Below, one piece after another: positions 7,985-15,449 of a stretch of DNA of 17,882 nucleotides. The position numbers were made by a program, and so were the translations under genes. The notes under the pieces are model-generated. The model was not told the origin of the DNA, made no database searches, and worked only from the letters and a program-made list of their open reading frames with translations. The first letter of the stretch is position 1. The number at the start of each line of letters is the position of its first letter. Where the stretch lies: NCBI RefSeq assembly GCF_014306155.1, contig NZ_JACRWH010000045.1, positions 1 through 17,882 of the forward strand, written 5' to 3'. Source of the stretch: Holdemanella hominis (lineage in GTDB: Bacteria > Bacillota_I > Bacilli_A > Erysipelotrichales > Erysipelotrichaceae).

Positions 7985-9568
7985 CTATTTTCCACTGTCT
8001 CCATAGTTTGATAAATAACGAGCACTCGGATCGTTGACGTTACATCCTTGCCAGTTTTTATTTGGCATCCAGAAATCTTTGATCATGCCTGCCTGTTCAG
8101 GGTAGTAAGATTCAAAAATTTCACGATATAATAGAGACTCTTTTGTGAATGGAGTACAGTATTTATATTGTTTGATTTTTTCTTCAAATTCAGCATCTGT
8201 ATACTGCTTTTCGGCATATTCTTTAATATCATCACTTAATGAGTGACCGACCGCATCGGAGAAGGCGGCTTTTTCTCGCATTAAAATATCGTAAGGAAGA
8301 ATTTCGTCTTTTTCAAACGCATGACGAAGTAAATATTTTCCTTTATTGTACGTATTCATTTTCTTTTTTGGATCTATAGCCATAACGTATTTGACAAAAT
8401 CTAAATCGCCAAAGGGAACACGGGCTTCAATGGAGTTTGTGGAAATACAGCGATCGGCTCTTAATACATCGTACATATATAGTTCATGTACTCGTTTAAC
8501 ACTTTCTTGTTGGAATTCTTGGGCGCTTGGGGCAAAATCTGTATATTTGTAGCCAAACAATTCATCACTGATTTCTCCAGTTAGTAATACGCGAATGTTA
8601 CTTTGTTCATGAATGGCTTTACAGATGAGATACATTCCAATGCTGGCGCGAATGGTTGTGATGTCAAAAGTAGCCAAAGTTTGAATGACGGATTTGATAG
8701 CATTTAAGACATCTTCTTTATTAATAATGATTTCATGGTGGTTAGAGCCAATAAAGTTAGCGACTTCTTTGGCATATTTTAAATCGATTGCATCTTCTTC
8801 CATTCCAATCGCATAGGTTTCAATGGGTTTATTGAGTAATTTTTGACTGATGGCACAAACTAGACTTGAATCTAATCCTCCACTCAATAAGAATCCTAGT
8901 GGGGCATCGGCATCCAATCTTTTCTTGACACCCTCCACTAATTTATCGTGAATATTGGAACAGATTGTTTCTAGATCTGAAGTGATTACTTCATCAACTT
9001 TAGTAATGTCTAAGTAACAAGTGAATTTGCCATCGGCATAATAGTGTCCTGGAGGGAATGGAAAGATTTGTTCGACAATGGAAACTAGGTTTTTGGCTTC
9101 AGAGGCAAAGACAATATTATGATTTTGATCATAGCCATAAAATAATGGACGGATTCCGATTGGGTCTCTGGCGGCAATAAAATCGTTTTTCTTGGCATCA
9201 TAAATAATGCAGGCGTATTCAGCGTCTAATTTTTTAAACATATCTAAGCCGTATTTTTCATAGAGTGGTAGAAGAATTTCACAGTCGCTTTGTGAGACAA
9301 ATGTATAGCCGTTTTTTTCAAGTTCATCTTTGATGGCTCGAAAGCCATAGATCTCACCGTTACATACGACATAATTTCCATTTCTTTTAAATGGCTGCAT
9401 GCCAAGAGGACTTAGTCCCATGATGGATAGTCTTTGAAAGCCTATATAGCCGCATCCGACTTCTTGAATTCTTTCGTCGTCTGGACCTCTTGTATATGTC
9501 GCAAGTAATGCTTGATGAATGGATTCTTTATCTACTTTTAATGATTTATATCCAATAATTGTACACAT
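7985..9568 (-). CDS. asnB: Asparagine synthetase (glutamine-hydrolysing)
   Basis: A 527-residue AsnB-type enzyme that makes asparagine from aspartate, ATP and glutamine. Met is followed at once by Cys2 (MCTIIGY), the nucleophile of the class II glutaminase domain (about 2-190), which becomes N-terminal after Met removal. RDPIGIRPLFYG (about 134-145) is the typical end of the glutaminase core. The ATP pyrophosphatase loop SGGLDSS is at 229-235 in the synthetase domain, and the C-terminal region is complete. AAAGGAGATG six bases before the ATG gives the start. It lies 45 bases after glnN; the gap holds a short terminator that could reduce but not block read-through (no separate promoter was found), so asnB-gltB-gltD probably depend on the glnN promoter at least in part. 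Confidence 0.95.
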   Translation of the reverse strand: MCTIIGYKSLKVDKESIHQALLATYTRGPDDERIQEVGCGYIGFQRLSIMGLSPLGMQPFKRNGNYVVCNGEIYGFRAIKDELEKNGYTFVSQSDCEILLPLYEKYGLDMFKKLDAEYACIIYDAKKNDFIAARDPIGIRPLFYGYDQNHNIVFASEAKNLVSIVEQIFPFPPGHYYADGKFTCYLDITKVDEVITSDLETICSNIHDKLVEGVKKRLDADAPLGFLLSGGLDSSLVCAISQKLLNKPIETYAIGMEEDAIDLKYAKEVANFIGSNHHEIIINKEDVLNAIKSVIQTLATFDITTIRASIGMYLICKAIHEQSNIRVLLTGEISDELFGYKYTDFAPSAQEFQQESVKRVHELYMYDVLRADRCISTNSIEARVPFGDLDFVKYVMAIDPKKKMNTYNKGKYLLRHAFEKDEILPYDILMREKAAFSDAVGHSLSDDIKEYAEKQYTDAEFEEKIKQYKYCTPFTKESLLYREIFESYYPEQAGMIKDFWMPNKNWQGCNVNDPSARYLSNYGDSGK

Positions 9569-9592
9569 AAATTACATCTCCTTTATAGACGG

Positions 9593-9615
9593 AAAAACCG
9601 GGCGTATGCCGGTTT
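9593..9615 (-). terminator. Intercistronic terminator/attenuator between glnN and asnB
   Basis: On the minus strand AAACCGG (9609-9615) pairs with CCGGTTT (9595-9601) around a seven-base loop, followed by a short run of five U (9593-9597, partly in the stem) and then CC. The stem begins inside the glnN stop codon. The short U tract suggests partial rather than full termination, lowering asnB-gltBD relative to glnN. Confidence 0.65.
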
Positions 9616-11704
9616 ATTGAATTCCGAATAATAATTTTCCATATGTTGGAAATGGCCAATCTCTATTAGAAGTAATGACTTCAAGTTCGTCGCATGGTTT
9701 TCTTAAGGCGGCCATGTCTTGGATAATGAAGTCTCTTACATAGAAGGCTGATTTTTCAAAATCATCAATTTCATGTAGTTTTTTAACATCGTTTTCAAGT
9801 GTCATCATAGCTTGGTAAGCTTCGGTTAAATATTCACTGACTTTTTTAGCTGTTTCAAGTTCATAGGTTAAGTCGATACCGATTGCCTTTTTATTTGCGA
9901 TGGTATCTGTCAATTCTTTAGAGAACTTACTTGCGGCTGGTAAAATGTCTTTTTTCGCGATGTCTAACATGGTCAATGCTTCAATGTTGATTTGTTTTTC
10001 GTATTCATCCATTAAAATCTCATATCTTGATTCCACTTCTTCTTTAGATAAAACTTTTTGTCTTTCAAATAGGGCAATGTTTTCTTCGGTTTTGAAGTAT
10101 GGAAGGGCATCTGGCGTTGTCTTTAAGTTTAATAAGCCTCTAGACTCTGCTTCTTTAACCCAAGAATCATCATATCCGTTGCCATTGAAGATAATGCGCT
10201 TGTGGTTTTTGATAGTATCTTTGATCAAAGCATGTAATGTAGTGTCAAAATCATCGCTAGCTTCAAGAATGTCCGCAAATTTTTCGATTTCATCCGCAAT
10301 GACTGTATTTAACACAATATTGCATCCGGCAATACTTGAGTTAGATCCGGGCATTCTGAATTCGAATTTGTTTCCTGTAAATGCGAATGGAGAAGTACGG
10401 TTACGGTCGGTTGAATCTTTAGGGAATTTAGGAAGAACGGTTGCTCCAATCTTCATCAATTCTTTTTCTTTTCCATCATATGGTTTGTCTTCTTCAATGG
10501 CCTTTAATACAGCAGTTAATTCATCACCTAAGAAAATAGAGATAATAGCTGGAGGCGCTTCATTAGCACCTAGTCTATGATCGTTACCTGCAGTGGCTAC
10601 GCTTAATCGTAGTAAGTCTTGGTGTTCATCTACAGCTTTAATAATAGTAGCTAAGAAGACTAAAAATTGTGCGTTTTCATGAGGTGTATCGCCTGGTTCT
10701 AATAAGTTGATTCCTGTATCCGTAGATAAAGACCAGTTATTGTGTTTACCACTTCCGTTGATTCCTTCAAATGGTTTTTCATGAAGTAGGGCAACCAATC
10801 CATGTTTTTTCGCAACTCTTTGAATCAATTCCATTGTCAATTGGTTGTGGTCTGTTGCGATATTTGTCGTTGTAAAGATTGGGGCTAATTCATGTTGAGC
10901 AGGTGCTACTTCATTGTGTTCAGTTTTTGCCAAGATGCCAAGTTTCCATAACTCTTTATTTAAATCGGACATAAATTCTTGAACACGACTTTTGATTGTT
11001 CCAAAATAATGATCTTCCAATTCTTGTCCTTTAGGGCATGGTGCACCAAATAATGTACGTCCTGTATAGATCAAGTCTTTTCTTTGTTCATAATATTTCT
11101 GGTCAACTAAGAAATATTCTTGTTCAGGTCCGACGGTTGTTTTAATGGTTTGAACATCGTCATTGCCAAATAATTTCACAATACGTAAGGCTTGTTTATT
11201 AATGGCCTGCATACTTCTTAATAGTGGTGTTTTCTTATCTAGGGCGTGTCCTGAGTAAGAGCAGAAAGCGGTTGGAATACAAAGAACTCCGTTTTTAATA
11301 AAGGCATAGCTTGTTGGATCCCAAGCTGTATATCCTCTTGCTTCAAATGTGGCTCTTAATCCACCATTTGGAAAACTTGAGGCGTCTGGCTCACCTTTGA
11401 TTAATTCTTTTCCACTAAATTCCATAATGACTTTGCCATCTTTATCTGGATTGATGAAGCCATCATGCTTTTCAGCTGTAACTCCTGTCATTGGTTGGAA
11501 CCAGTGTGTATAGTGTGTTGCTCCTTGTTCTAAGGCCCATTCTTTCATAGCGTGGGCTACCGCGTTTGCGATTTTGATATTTAACTGTTTTCCATCGCGA
11601 ATTGTTTTTTCTAATTCGCGATATGTATCTTTTGCGAGCTTTTCTCGCATAACAGATTCATCAAAAACTTTACTTCCAAAAATTTCTTCTACGATCGATT
11701 TCAT
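9614..11704 (-). CDS. glnN: Glutamine synthetase type III
   Basis: A 696-residue GSIII (GlnN) enzyme, about the usual 700 residues and much longer than GSI. It makes glutamine from glutamate, ammonium and ATP. Family signatures are present: WFQPMTG (68-74), SFPNGGLRATFEARGYTAWD (110-129), the metal-site pattern GPEQEYFLVD (192-201), NEVAPAQHELAP (264-275), the nucleotide-site motif NGSGKHNNWS (316-325) and NRTSPFAFTGNKFEFRMPGS (435-454). AAAGGAG seven bases before the ATG sets the start. It is the first gene of the leftward nitrogen cluster and the only one with a strong promoter directly upstream. Its leader holds a terminator and a competing hairpin, so control by transcription attenuation is likely. 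It is the probable main ammonium-assimilating GS, because the second GS-like gene in the window lacks a catalytic residue. Confidence 0.96.
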   Translation of the reverse strand: MKSIVEEIFGSKVFDESVMREKLAKDTYRELEKTIRDGKQLNIKIANAVAHAMKEWALEQGATHYTHWFQPMTGVTAEKHDGFINPDKDGKVIMEFSGKELIKGEPDASSFPNGGLRATFEARGYTAWDPTSYAFIKNGVLCIPTAFCSYSGHALDKKTPLLRSMQAINKQALRIVKLFGNDDVQTIKTTVGPEQEYFLVDQKYYEQRKDLIYTGRTLFGAPCPKGQELEDHYFGTIKSRVQEFMSDLNKELWKLGILAKTEHNEVAPAQHELAPIFTTTNIATDHNQLTMELIQRVAKKHGLVALLHEKPFEGINGSGKHNNWSLSTDTGINLLEPGDTPHENAQFLVFLATIIKAVDEHQDLLRLSVATAGNDHRLGANEAPPAIISIFLGDELTAVLKAIEEDKPYDGKEKELMKIGATVLPKFPKDSTDRNRTSPFAFTGNKFEFRMPGSNSSIAGCNIVLNTVIADEIEKFADILEASDDFDTTLHALIKDTIKNHKRIIFNGNGYDDSWVKEAESRGLLNLKTTPDALPYFKTEENIALFERQKVLSKEEVESRYEILMDEYEKQINIEALTMLDIAKKDILPAASKFSKELTDTIANKKAIGIDLTYELETAKKVSEYLTEAYQAMMTLENDVKKLHEIDDFEKSAFYVRDFIIQDMAALRKPCDELEVITSNRDWPFPTYGKLLFGIQ

Positions 11705-11722
11705 AATGGCTCTCCTTTACAT

Positions 11723-11787
11723 AAAAAAAGGGCAAGGACACTAAAAAAACTAGGGTTTGACCTATGTTTTCTTTGGCGTCCTTGCCA
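11723..11787 (-). promoter_or_regulatory. glnN leader attenuator with an ANTAR-type hairpin
   Basis: In the leader a perfect 9-bp stem GGCAAGGAC/GTCCTTGCC (11778-11786 with 11731-11739) is followed by seven U (11723-11729): a rho-independent terminator 18 bases before the glnN start. Its 38-base loop folds further through A-rich/U-rich pairs and the hairpin TAGG-TCAAAC-CCTA (11751-11764). The 5' arm can instead form UGGC-AAGGAC-GCCA (11774-11787), a 4-bp stem with a six-base loop that has A at position 1 and G at position 4. The two folds exclude each other. Known ANTAR targets are paired hairpins with six-base loops carrying A1 and G4. The second hairpin here has a six-base loop but not those bases, so the match is partial. 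Confidence 0.7.
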
Positions 11788-11798
11788 TGTATGCATTC

Positions 11799-11826
11799 AT
11801 TATAAACAGATATTTTGTGTTGTCAA
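11799..11826 (-). promoter_or_regulatory. Strong sigma-A promoter of glnN
   Basis: Both boxes are perfect on the minus strand: TTGACA (11821-11826) and TATAAT (11799-11804), 16 bp apart. The predicted start near 11792 gives a leader of about 88 nt that begins just before the attenuator hairpin. A promoter this good suggests constitutive initiation with the decision made in the leader. Confidence 0.9.
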
Positions 11827-11846
11827 TGAAAAAAATGTAAAATGAT

Positions 11847-11875
11847 TTGAAAACAGGATGAAAATAGTGTATTAA
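11847..11875 (+). promoter_or_regulatory. Promoter of the rightward GS-like/ANTAR operon
   Basis: TTGAAA (11847-11852) and TATTAA (11870-11875) are 17 bp apart. The predicted start lies within about 10 bases of the ribosome site, so the leader is very short and has no room for an attenuator. The two divergent promoters are back to back, with about 20 bp between their -35 boxes. Confidence 0.6.
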
Positions 11876-11893
11876 TTATTTGAGGTGAATTGT

Positions 11894-13063
11894 ATGACGT
11901 ATAATGATGTATTAAATTTTTGTGAAGAACAAGACGTTCGATTTATTCGTCTTTCTTATTTTGATATGTATGGTACACAGAAAAATGTTTCTGTTTTGCC
12001 AACCGAATTAAAAAGGGCATTTGTGGAGGGGATTAGCTTTGATGCCAGTGCCATTGATGGCTTTCTAGATGAAGTGCATAGTGATCTATTCTTATATCCA
12101 GATCCAAACACTATGAGTATCTTGCCATGGCGCAGTATGGATGGAAGTGTCATTCGTATGTATTGTGATATTAAATATCCGGATGGGACGCCTTTTGAAA
12201 GGGATGTGCGCTATATATTAAAGAAAGCGGTCAATAAAGCGAAAGAAATGGGAATCAGTGTTAACTTTGGTTCAGAATTTGAATTCTATTTATTTAAGCA
12301 GGATGAAAATGGAGAAAATACTTATGTCCCATTGGATCGTGCGGGGTATATGGATATTTCACCATTAGATAAAGGGGAAAATGTTCGTCGTGAGATTTGT
12401 TTAACATTATCGGAAATGGGAATTGATCCAGAGGTTTCGCATCATGAGATGGGTCCTGGGCAAAATGAGATTGATTTTCGTTATTCAAGTGCTTTACAAG
12501 CAGCGGATAATGCGGCTACATTTAAATGGGTTGTAGAGGCTTTAGCGAATATGCAGGGTTTAGTCGCTGACTTTTCACCAAAACCTTTAGAGGATCAGCC
12601 CGGTAATGGGATGCATATTAATATGAGTGTAGATCAACATGAAGAGTTGTTGATGCCTTTTATGGCGGGTATTTTAAATCGTATTGAAGAGATGACAGCC
12701 TTTTTAAATCCAACTAAACACTCCTACAAGCGTTTTGGGAAGGATAAGGCGCCAAGCTATATTTCTTGGTCGTATCAGAATCGTAATCAATTGATTCGTA
12801 TTCCGGCTACACATTCGACAAATCGTATGGAGTTAAGAAGCCCGGATTGTAGCTGTAACATATATCTTACATATGCCTTATTGATTTATGCCGGTTTAGA
12901 GGGGATTGAAAAGAACATGGTACCCGATCCTTGTACGGATATTGTATCGAGTGATACGAGAAAGCTTCCTCAAAGTTTAAAAGAGGCAAAGGTAAAGGCT
13001 TTGAATTCGGATTGGTTAAAACAAGTTTTAGGAAAAGATGTAGTGGATATTTATGTTGGGTAA
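11894..13063 (+). CDS. Short type I glutamine synthetase-like protein, catalytic loop altered
   Basis: A 389-residue member of the GSI family (usual length about 440-470). The ATG at 11894 is preferred over an in-frame GTG at 11885 because GAGGTG lies six bases before the ATG and overlaps the GTG. Conserved active-site residues are Asp50 (FDASAIDGF), metal ligands Glu128 and Glu130 (EFEFYLF), Glu185 and Glu192 (HHEMGPGQNEIDF), His241 (GNGMH), Arg302 and Glu313 (RMELRS). The flexible-loop glutamate just before Ala-Pro (Glu304 in Bacillus, Glu327 in Salmonella GS, motif GYEAP) is Lys285 here (GKDKAP), and the loop is one residue shorter. A segment after the GMH motif and about 30 C-terminal residues that stabilise the dodecamer are missing. 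It may be a weak enzyme, act on another substrate, or be a regulatory GS. It is followed immediately by the ANTAR regulator, as in the glnA-nitR pair of Clostridium saccharobutylicum. Confidence 0.85.
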   Translation: MTYNDVLNFCEEQDVRFIRLSYFDMYGTQKNVSVLPTELKRAFVEGISFDASAIDGFLDEVHSDLFLYPDPNTMSILPWRSMDGSVIRMYCDIKYPDGTPFERDVRYILKKAVNKAKEMGISVNFGSEFEFYLFKQDENGENTYVPLDRAGYMDISPLDKGENVRREICLTLSEMGIDPEVSHHEMGPGQNEIDFRYSSALQAADNAATFKWVVEALANMQGLVADFSPKPLEDQPGNGMHINMSVDQHEELLMPFMAGILNRIEEMTAFLNPTKHSYKRFGKDKAPSYISWSYQNRNQLIRIPATHSTNRMELRSPDCSCNIYLTYALLIYAGLEGIEKNMVPDPCTDIVSSDTRKLPQSLKEAKVKALNSDWLKQVLGKDVVDIYVG

Positions 13064-13069
13064 GTGCGT

Positions 13070-13618
13070 ATGGAGGCAAGTAAAGTATTAGTACTTGGAA
13101 ATGAGAATTTCTTAGCTTTATTAAAAAATACGGCCAATTATCAATATGTACTTTCGAAGACATATAATGATGCATTAAATAAGTTGAGAAATACGCATTT
13201 TGAGATTGTTGTGATTTTATATTCGCAAACGACAAGTGGGCTTTTAAATTTTGCGAAGAGTTTAAATACACAAGTTCTTTTGGTGTGCAATAAGGAAATC
13301 TATGATCAAGTTTCATATCAGTGTAAAGATAGTGGTATAATAGTTCTGTCGTATCCCATCAAGAAGCAGTTGTTGTATGAAGCATTTCAGATTCTTATGA
13401 GTGTGAATAGGCGAATCCGACTTTATGAAAAGAAGATCAGTAAGCTTGAACAGAAATATTTAGAGTTGAAGATGGTGGATCATTGTAAGTTGGTTTTGAT
13501 TTCAAATTATCATTGGAGTGAAGACAAGGCGCATCACTATATTGAAAAGATAGCGATGGAGCAGAATAAGACGAAATTCTTGGTGGCTAAAGAGTTATTA
13601 GAGGAGTTTCAAACATGA
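13070..13618 (+). CDS. ANTAR-domain RNA-binding antiterminator with degenerate receiver (NitR-like)
   Basis: A 182-residue protein from the ATG at 13070; a GTG at 13064 directly after the preceding TAA is the other possible start. The N-terminal part (about 3-110) has the size and hydrophobic pattern of a response-regulator receiver, but the acidic pair is replaced (KVLVLGNEN) and the phosphorylated Asp is a non-acidic residue in FEIVVILYSQ, so phosphorylation control is unlikely. A charged helix (about 113-134) probably forms the coiled coil. The C-terminus (about 128-180) fits ANTAR: MVDHCKLVLIS, then WSEDKAHHYIEKIAMEQN with the conserved Ala154 and Ala-Met at 162-163. ANTAR proteins bind paired hairpins in nascent RNA and stop terminators forming, as for NasR and EutV. 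It sits six bases after the GS-like gene, with little ribosome site of its own, suggesting coupled translation. The likely target is the glnN leader. Confidence 0.85.
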   Translation: MEASKVLVLGNENFLALLKNTANYQYVLSKTYNDALNKLRNTHFEIVVILYSQTTSGLLNFAKSLNTQVLLVCNKEIYDQVSYQCKDSGIIVLSYPIKKQLLYEAFQILMSVNRRIRLYEKKISKLEQKYLELKMVDHCKLVLISNYHWSEDKAHHYIEKIAMEQNKTKFLVAKELLEEFQT

Positions 13619-14100
13619 AAAAGATTCAAAAGACCAATGCGATGCGTTTTCTAGATCAGCATAAAGTAGAATATGAAGCGCATACGTATGAACATAAAGA
13701 TGGTGATCCCGTAGATGGTGTGCATGTTGCGAATATGTTACATCAGCCGGTGGAAGCGGTGTATAAAACTTTAGTTACACAGGCAAACACAAAGGAATAC
13801 TTGGTGTATATGCTTCCAGTTGAAAAGGAATTGGATTTAAAGAAGTGCGCAAAAATAGCCGGAGTCAAATCTTGTGAAATGATCCATGTGAAGGACATCA
13901 ATAAGATTACGGGCTATATTCGTGGTGGTTGTTCTCCACTAGGTATGAAGAAGCAATTTCGTACGTTTATTGAAATGGATTGTTTAAATCAAGATAAGAT
14001 CTATTTTAGTGCAGGTAAGATTGGTATGCAGATTGAGATGGATCCAAAGACATTGATTGATTTAATTCATGTTCAAGCAGGCGATATCACAAAGGAGTAA
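13615..14100 (+). CDS. ybaK: Cys-tRNA(Pro)/Cys-tRNA(Cys) deacylase, YbaK/EbsC family
   Basis: A 161-residue trans-editing protein that hydrolyses cysteine wrongly attached to tRNA(Pro). It is a single YbaK/ProX-type domain of normal length. Lys51 in VYKTLV matches the conserved catalytic-site lysine of the family, and GYIRGGCSPLG (100-110) is the family signature. The start overlaps the ANTAR stop by four bases (ATGA), with GAGGAG ten bases upstream, so it is in the same operon. No functional link to nitrogen control is evident; it may simply ride with the operon. Confidence 0.93.
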   Translation: MKKIQKTNAMRFLDQHKVEYEAHTYEHKDGDPVDGVHVANMLHQPVEAVYKTLVTQANTKEYLVYMLPVEKELDLKKCAKIAGVKSCEMIHVKDINKITGYIRGGCSPLGMKKQFRTFIEMDCLNQDKIYFSAGKIGMQIEMDPKTLIDLIHVQAGDITKE

Positions 14101-14104
14101 TTTT

Positions 14105-15403
14105 ATGTGGGCGTATGAGAGTGTATTTTATCAAATCTATCCTTTTGGAGCTTGTGGAGCGCCATTTGAGAATGATCATGTTCTAGAACATAGAATTCAT
14201 AAATTAGAGGATTTTATTCCTCATTTAAAGAAATTAAACATAGACTGTATACTATTGAATCCAATTTTTGAAAGTCGTACGCATGGCTATGATACAACGG
14301 ATTTTAAAACGTTGGATACAAGATTGGGTACCAATGAGGACTTAAAGGAAGTTGTAAATCAATTCCATGAAAATGGTATTCAAATTATTTTAGATGCCGT
14401 ATTTAATCATGTGGGACGTGATTTCTTTGCGTTTCAAGATGTATTAGAAAAGAAGTGGGATTCACCTTATAAGGATTGGTTCTATATTGATTTTAATGGA
14501 AACAATCACTACAACGATGGCTTCTGGTACCAGGATTGGGAAGGCAATGACATCTTAGTGAAGTTGAATCTTCAAAATTCACAAGTAGTAGAATACATTT
14601 TAAGTGTAGTGGATTTCTGGCAAGAAGAATTTAAAATTGATGGTTTAAGATTAGATGTAGCGTATTGTTTGGATAAAAATTTCCTACAAACTTTACACAA
14701 TCATGTAGATAGAGATTTCTTCCTTTTAGGTGAAACTTTACATGGTGACTATAATCAATGGATGAATGAGAATATGTTGGATTCTGTCACAAATTATGAG
14801 TGTTATAAAGGATTGTATTCGAGCTTTAATTCAGCTAATTTCTATGAGATTCTTTATTCATTGAATCGTCAATTTGGCAAAGATCCATGGTGTTTATATA
14901 CGGGTAAGCATTTGTTTAACTTTGTGGATAATCATGATGTAGAAAGAGTTGCGTCGATTTTAGAGGATAAAAACCAATTGCCTTTAATTTATACCATGTT
15001 ATTTACAATGCCAGGTATTCCATGTATTTATTATGGCAGTGAATGGGGTATGGAAGGTACAAAAAATTGGAATGATACGGATCTTAGACCGGAAATCAAA
15101 GTGTTTGAATGGAATGAATTAACGGATACCATTCAAAAGTTAATCCATTTGAAACATAATCATTCCGCTTTATCTTATGGAGACTATACACAGATTGGTA
15201 TCACAAATACGGCTTGTATTTATCAAAGACAAGATGAAAAGGAATGTCTATGGATTTGTATGAATATGAAGAGTGTTGTTCAAACATTAGGTTTTAATGG
15301 TCAAGGTAATTTCATCGACATGGAAACCAATGAAGAACTTTATATTCATAACTCACTTGAGTTCAAGCCTTATGAAGTAAAATTATTAAAGAAAGTATCG
15401 TAA
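14105..15403 (+). CDS. GH13 alpha-amylase-family glycosidase, cytoplasmic
   Basis: A 432-residue GH13 enzyme. The ATG at 14105 is chosen because AAGGAG ends seven bases before it; an in-frame ATG at 14069 lies inside ybaK. The TIM barrel begins at once (VFYQIYPFG), so there is no signal peptide and the enzyme acts on sugars inside the cell, for example maltodextrins or sucrose-type glucosides. Conserved regions in order are DAVFNHVG (about 97-104), DGLRLDVA with nucleophile Asp184, LGETLHGD with acid/base Glu210, and FVDNHDVER with Asp278. A short C-terminal beta domain follows (about 345-432). Substrate is not deducible. It follows ybaK by four bases and ends in a terminator, closing the rightward operon that begins with the GS-like gene. 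Confidence 0.9.
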   Translation: MWAYESVFYQIYPFGACGAPFENDHVLEHRIHKLEDFIPHLKKLNIDCILLNPIFESRTHGYDTTDFKTLDTRLGTNEDLKEVVNQFHENGIQIILDAVFNHVGRDFFAFQDVLEKKWDSPYKDWFYIDFNGNNHYNDGFWYQDWEGNDILVKLNLQNSQVVEYILSVVDFWQEEFKIDGLRLDVAYCLDKNFLQTLHNHVDRDFFLLGETLHGDYNQWMNENMLDSVTNYECYKGLYSSFNSANFYEILYSLNRQFGKDPWCLYTGKHLFNFVDNHDVERVASILEDKNQLPLIYTMLFTMPGIPCIYYGSEWGMEGTKNWNDTDLRPEIKVFEWNELTDTIQKLIHLKHNHSALSYGDYTQIGITNTACIYQRQDEKECLWICMNMKSVVQTLGFNGQGNFIDMETNEELYIHNSLEFKPYEVKLLKKVS

Positions 15404-15417
15404 TGGATACTTTTTTT
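15392..15417 (+). terminator. Rho-independent terminator after the GH13 gene
   Basis: AAAGTATC (15392-15399) pairs with GATACTTT (15406-15413) around a six-base loop that contains the GH13 stop codon, and is followed by a run of T to 15417. It ends the operon started at 11870. Confidence 0.8.
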
Positions 15418-15421
15418 CATA

Positions 15422-15430
15422 TGATATAAT
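15422..15430 (+). promoter_or_regulatory. Extended -10 promoter for the DUF5696-type gene
   Basis: TGATATAAT is a perfect extended -10 element (TG-n-TATAAT) just after the terminator. No good -35 box lies 16-18 bp upstream. The start would fall next to the AGAGG site, so the leader is nearly absent. Confidence 0.5.
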
Positions 15431-15449
15431 TTAGAAGAGGTATTTGTAT

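Noticed and set aside
9900..10580. Long open frame (226 codons) on the plus strand inside glnN
   Set aside because: It is antisense to a strongly conserved GSIII gene, has no ribosome site and no recognisable domain; codon bias of glnN explains the open frame.
11705..11792. glnA-type (glutamine-I) riboswitch in the glnN leader
   Set aside because: The conserved junction bases of that motif as I recall them are not present; the terminator and six-base-loop hairpin explain the leader better.
11885..11893. GTG at 11885 as start of the GS-like protein
   Set aside because: The GTG is part of the GAGGTG ribosome site; the ATG at 11894 has ideal spacing and gives the family's N-terminus.
12867..13316. 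Open frame of 149 codons on the minus strand across the GS-like/ANTAR junction
   Set aside because: It overlaps two recognisable genes in antisense and its translation has no family resemblance.
14069..14104. ATG at 14069 as start of the GH13 gene
   Set aside because: It lies inside ybaK without a ribosome site, whereas the ATG at 14105 follows AAGGAG at good spacing and begins the barrel fold directly.
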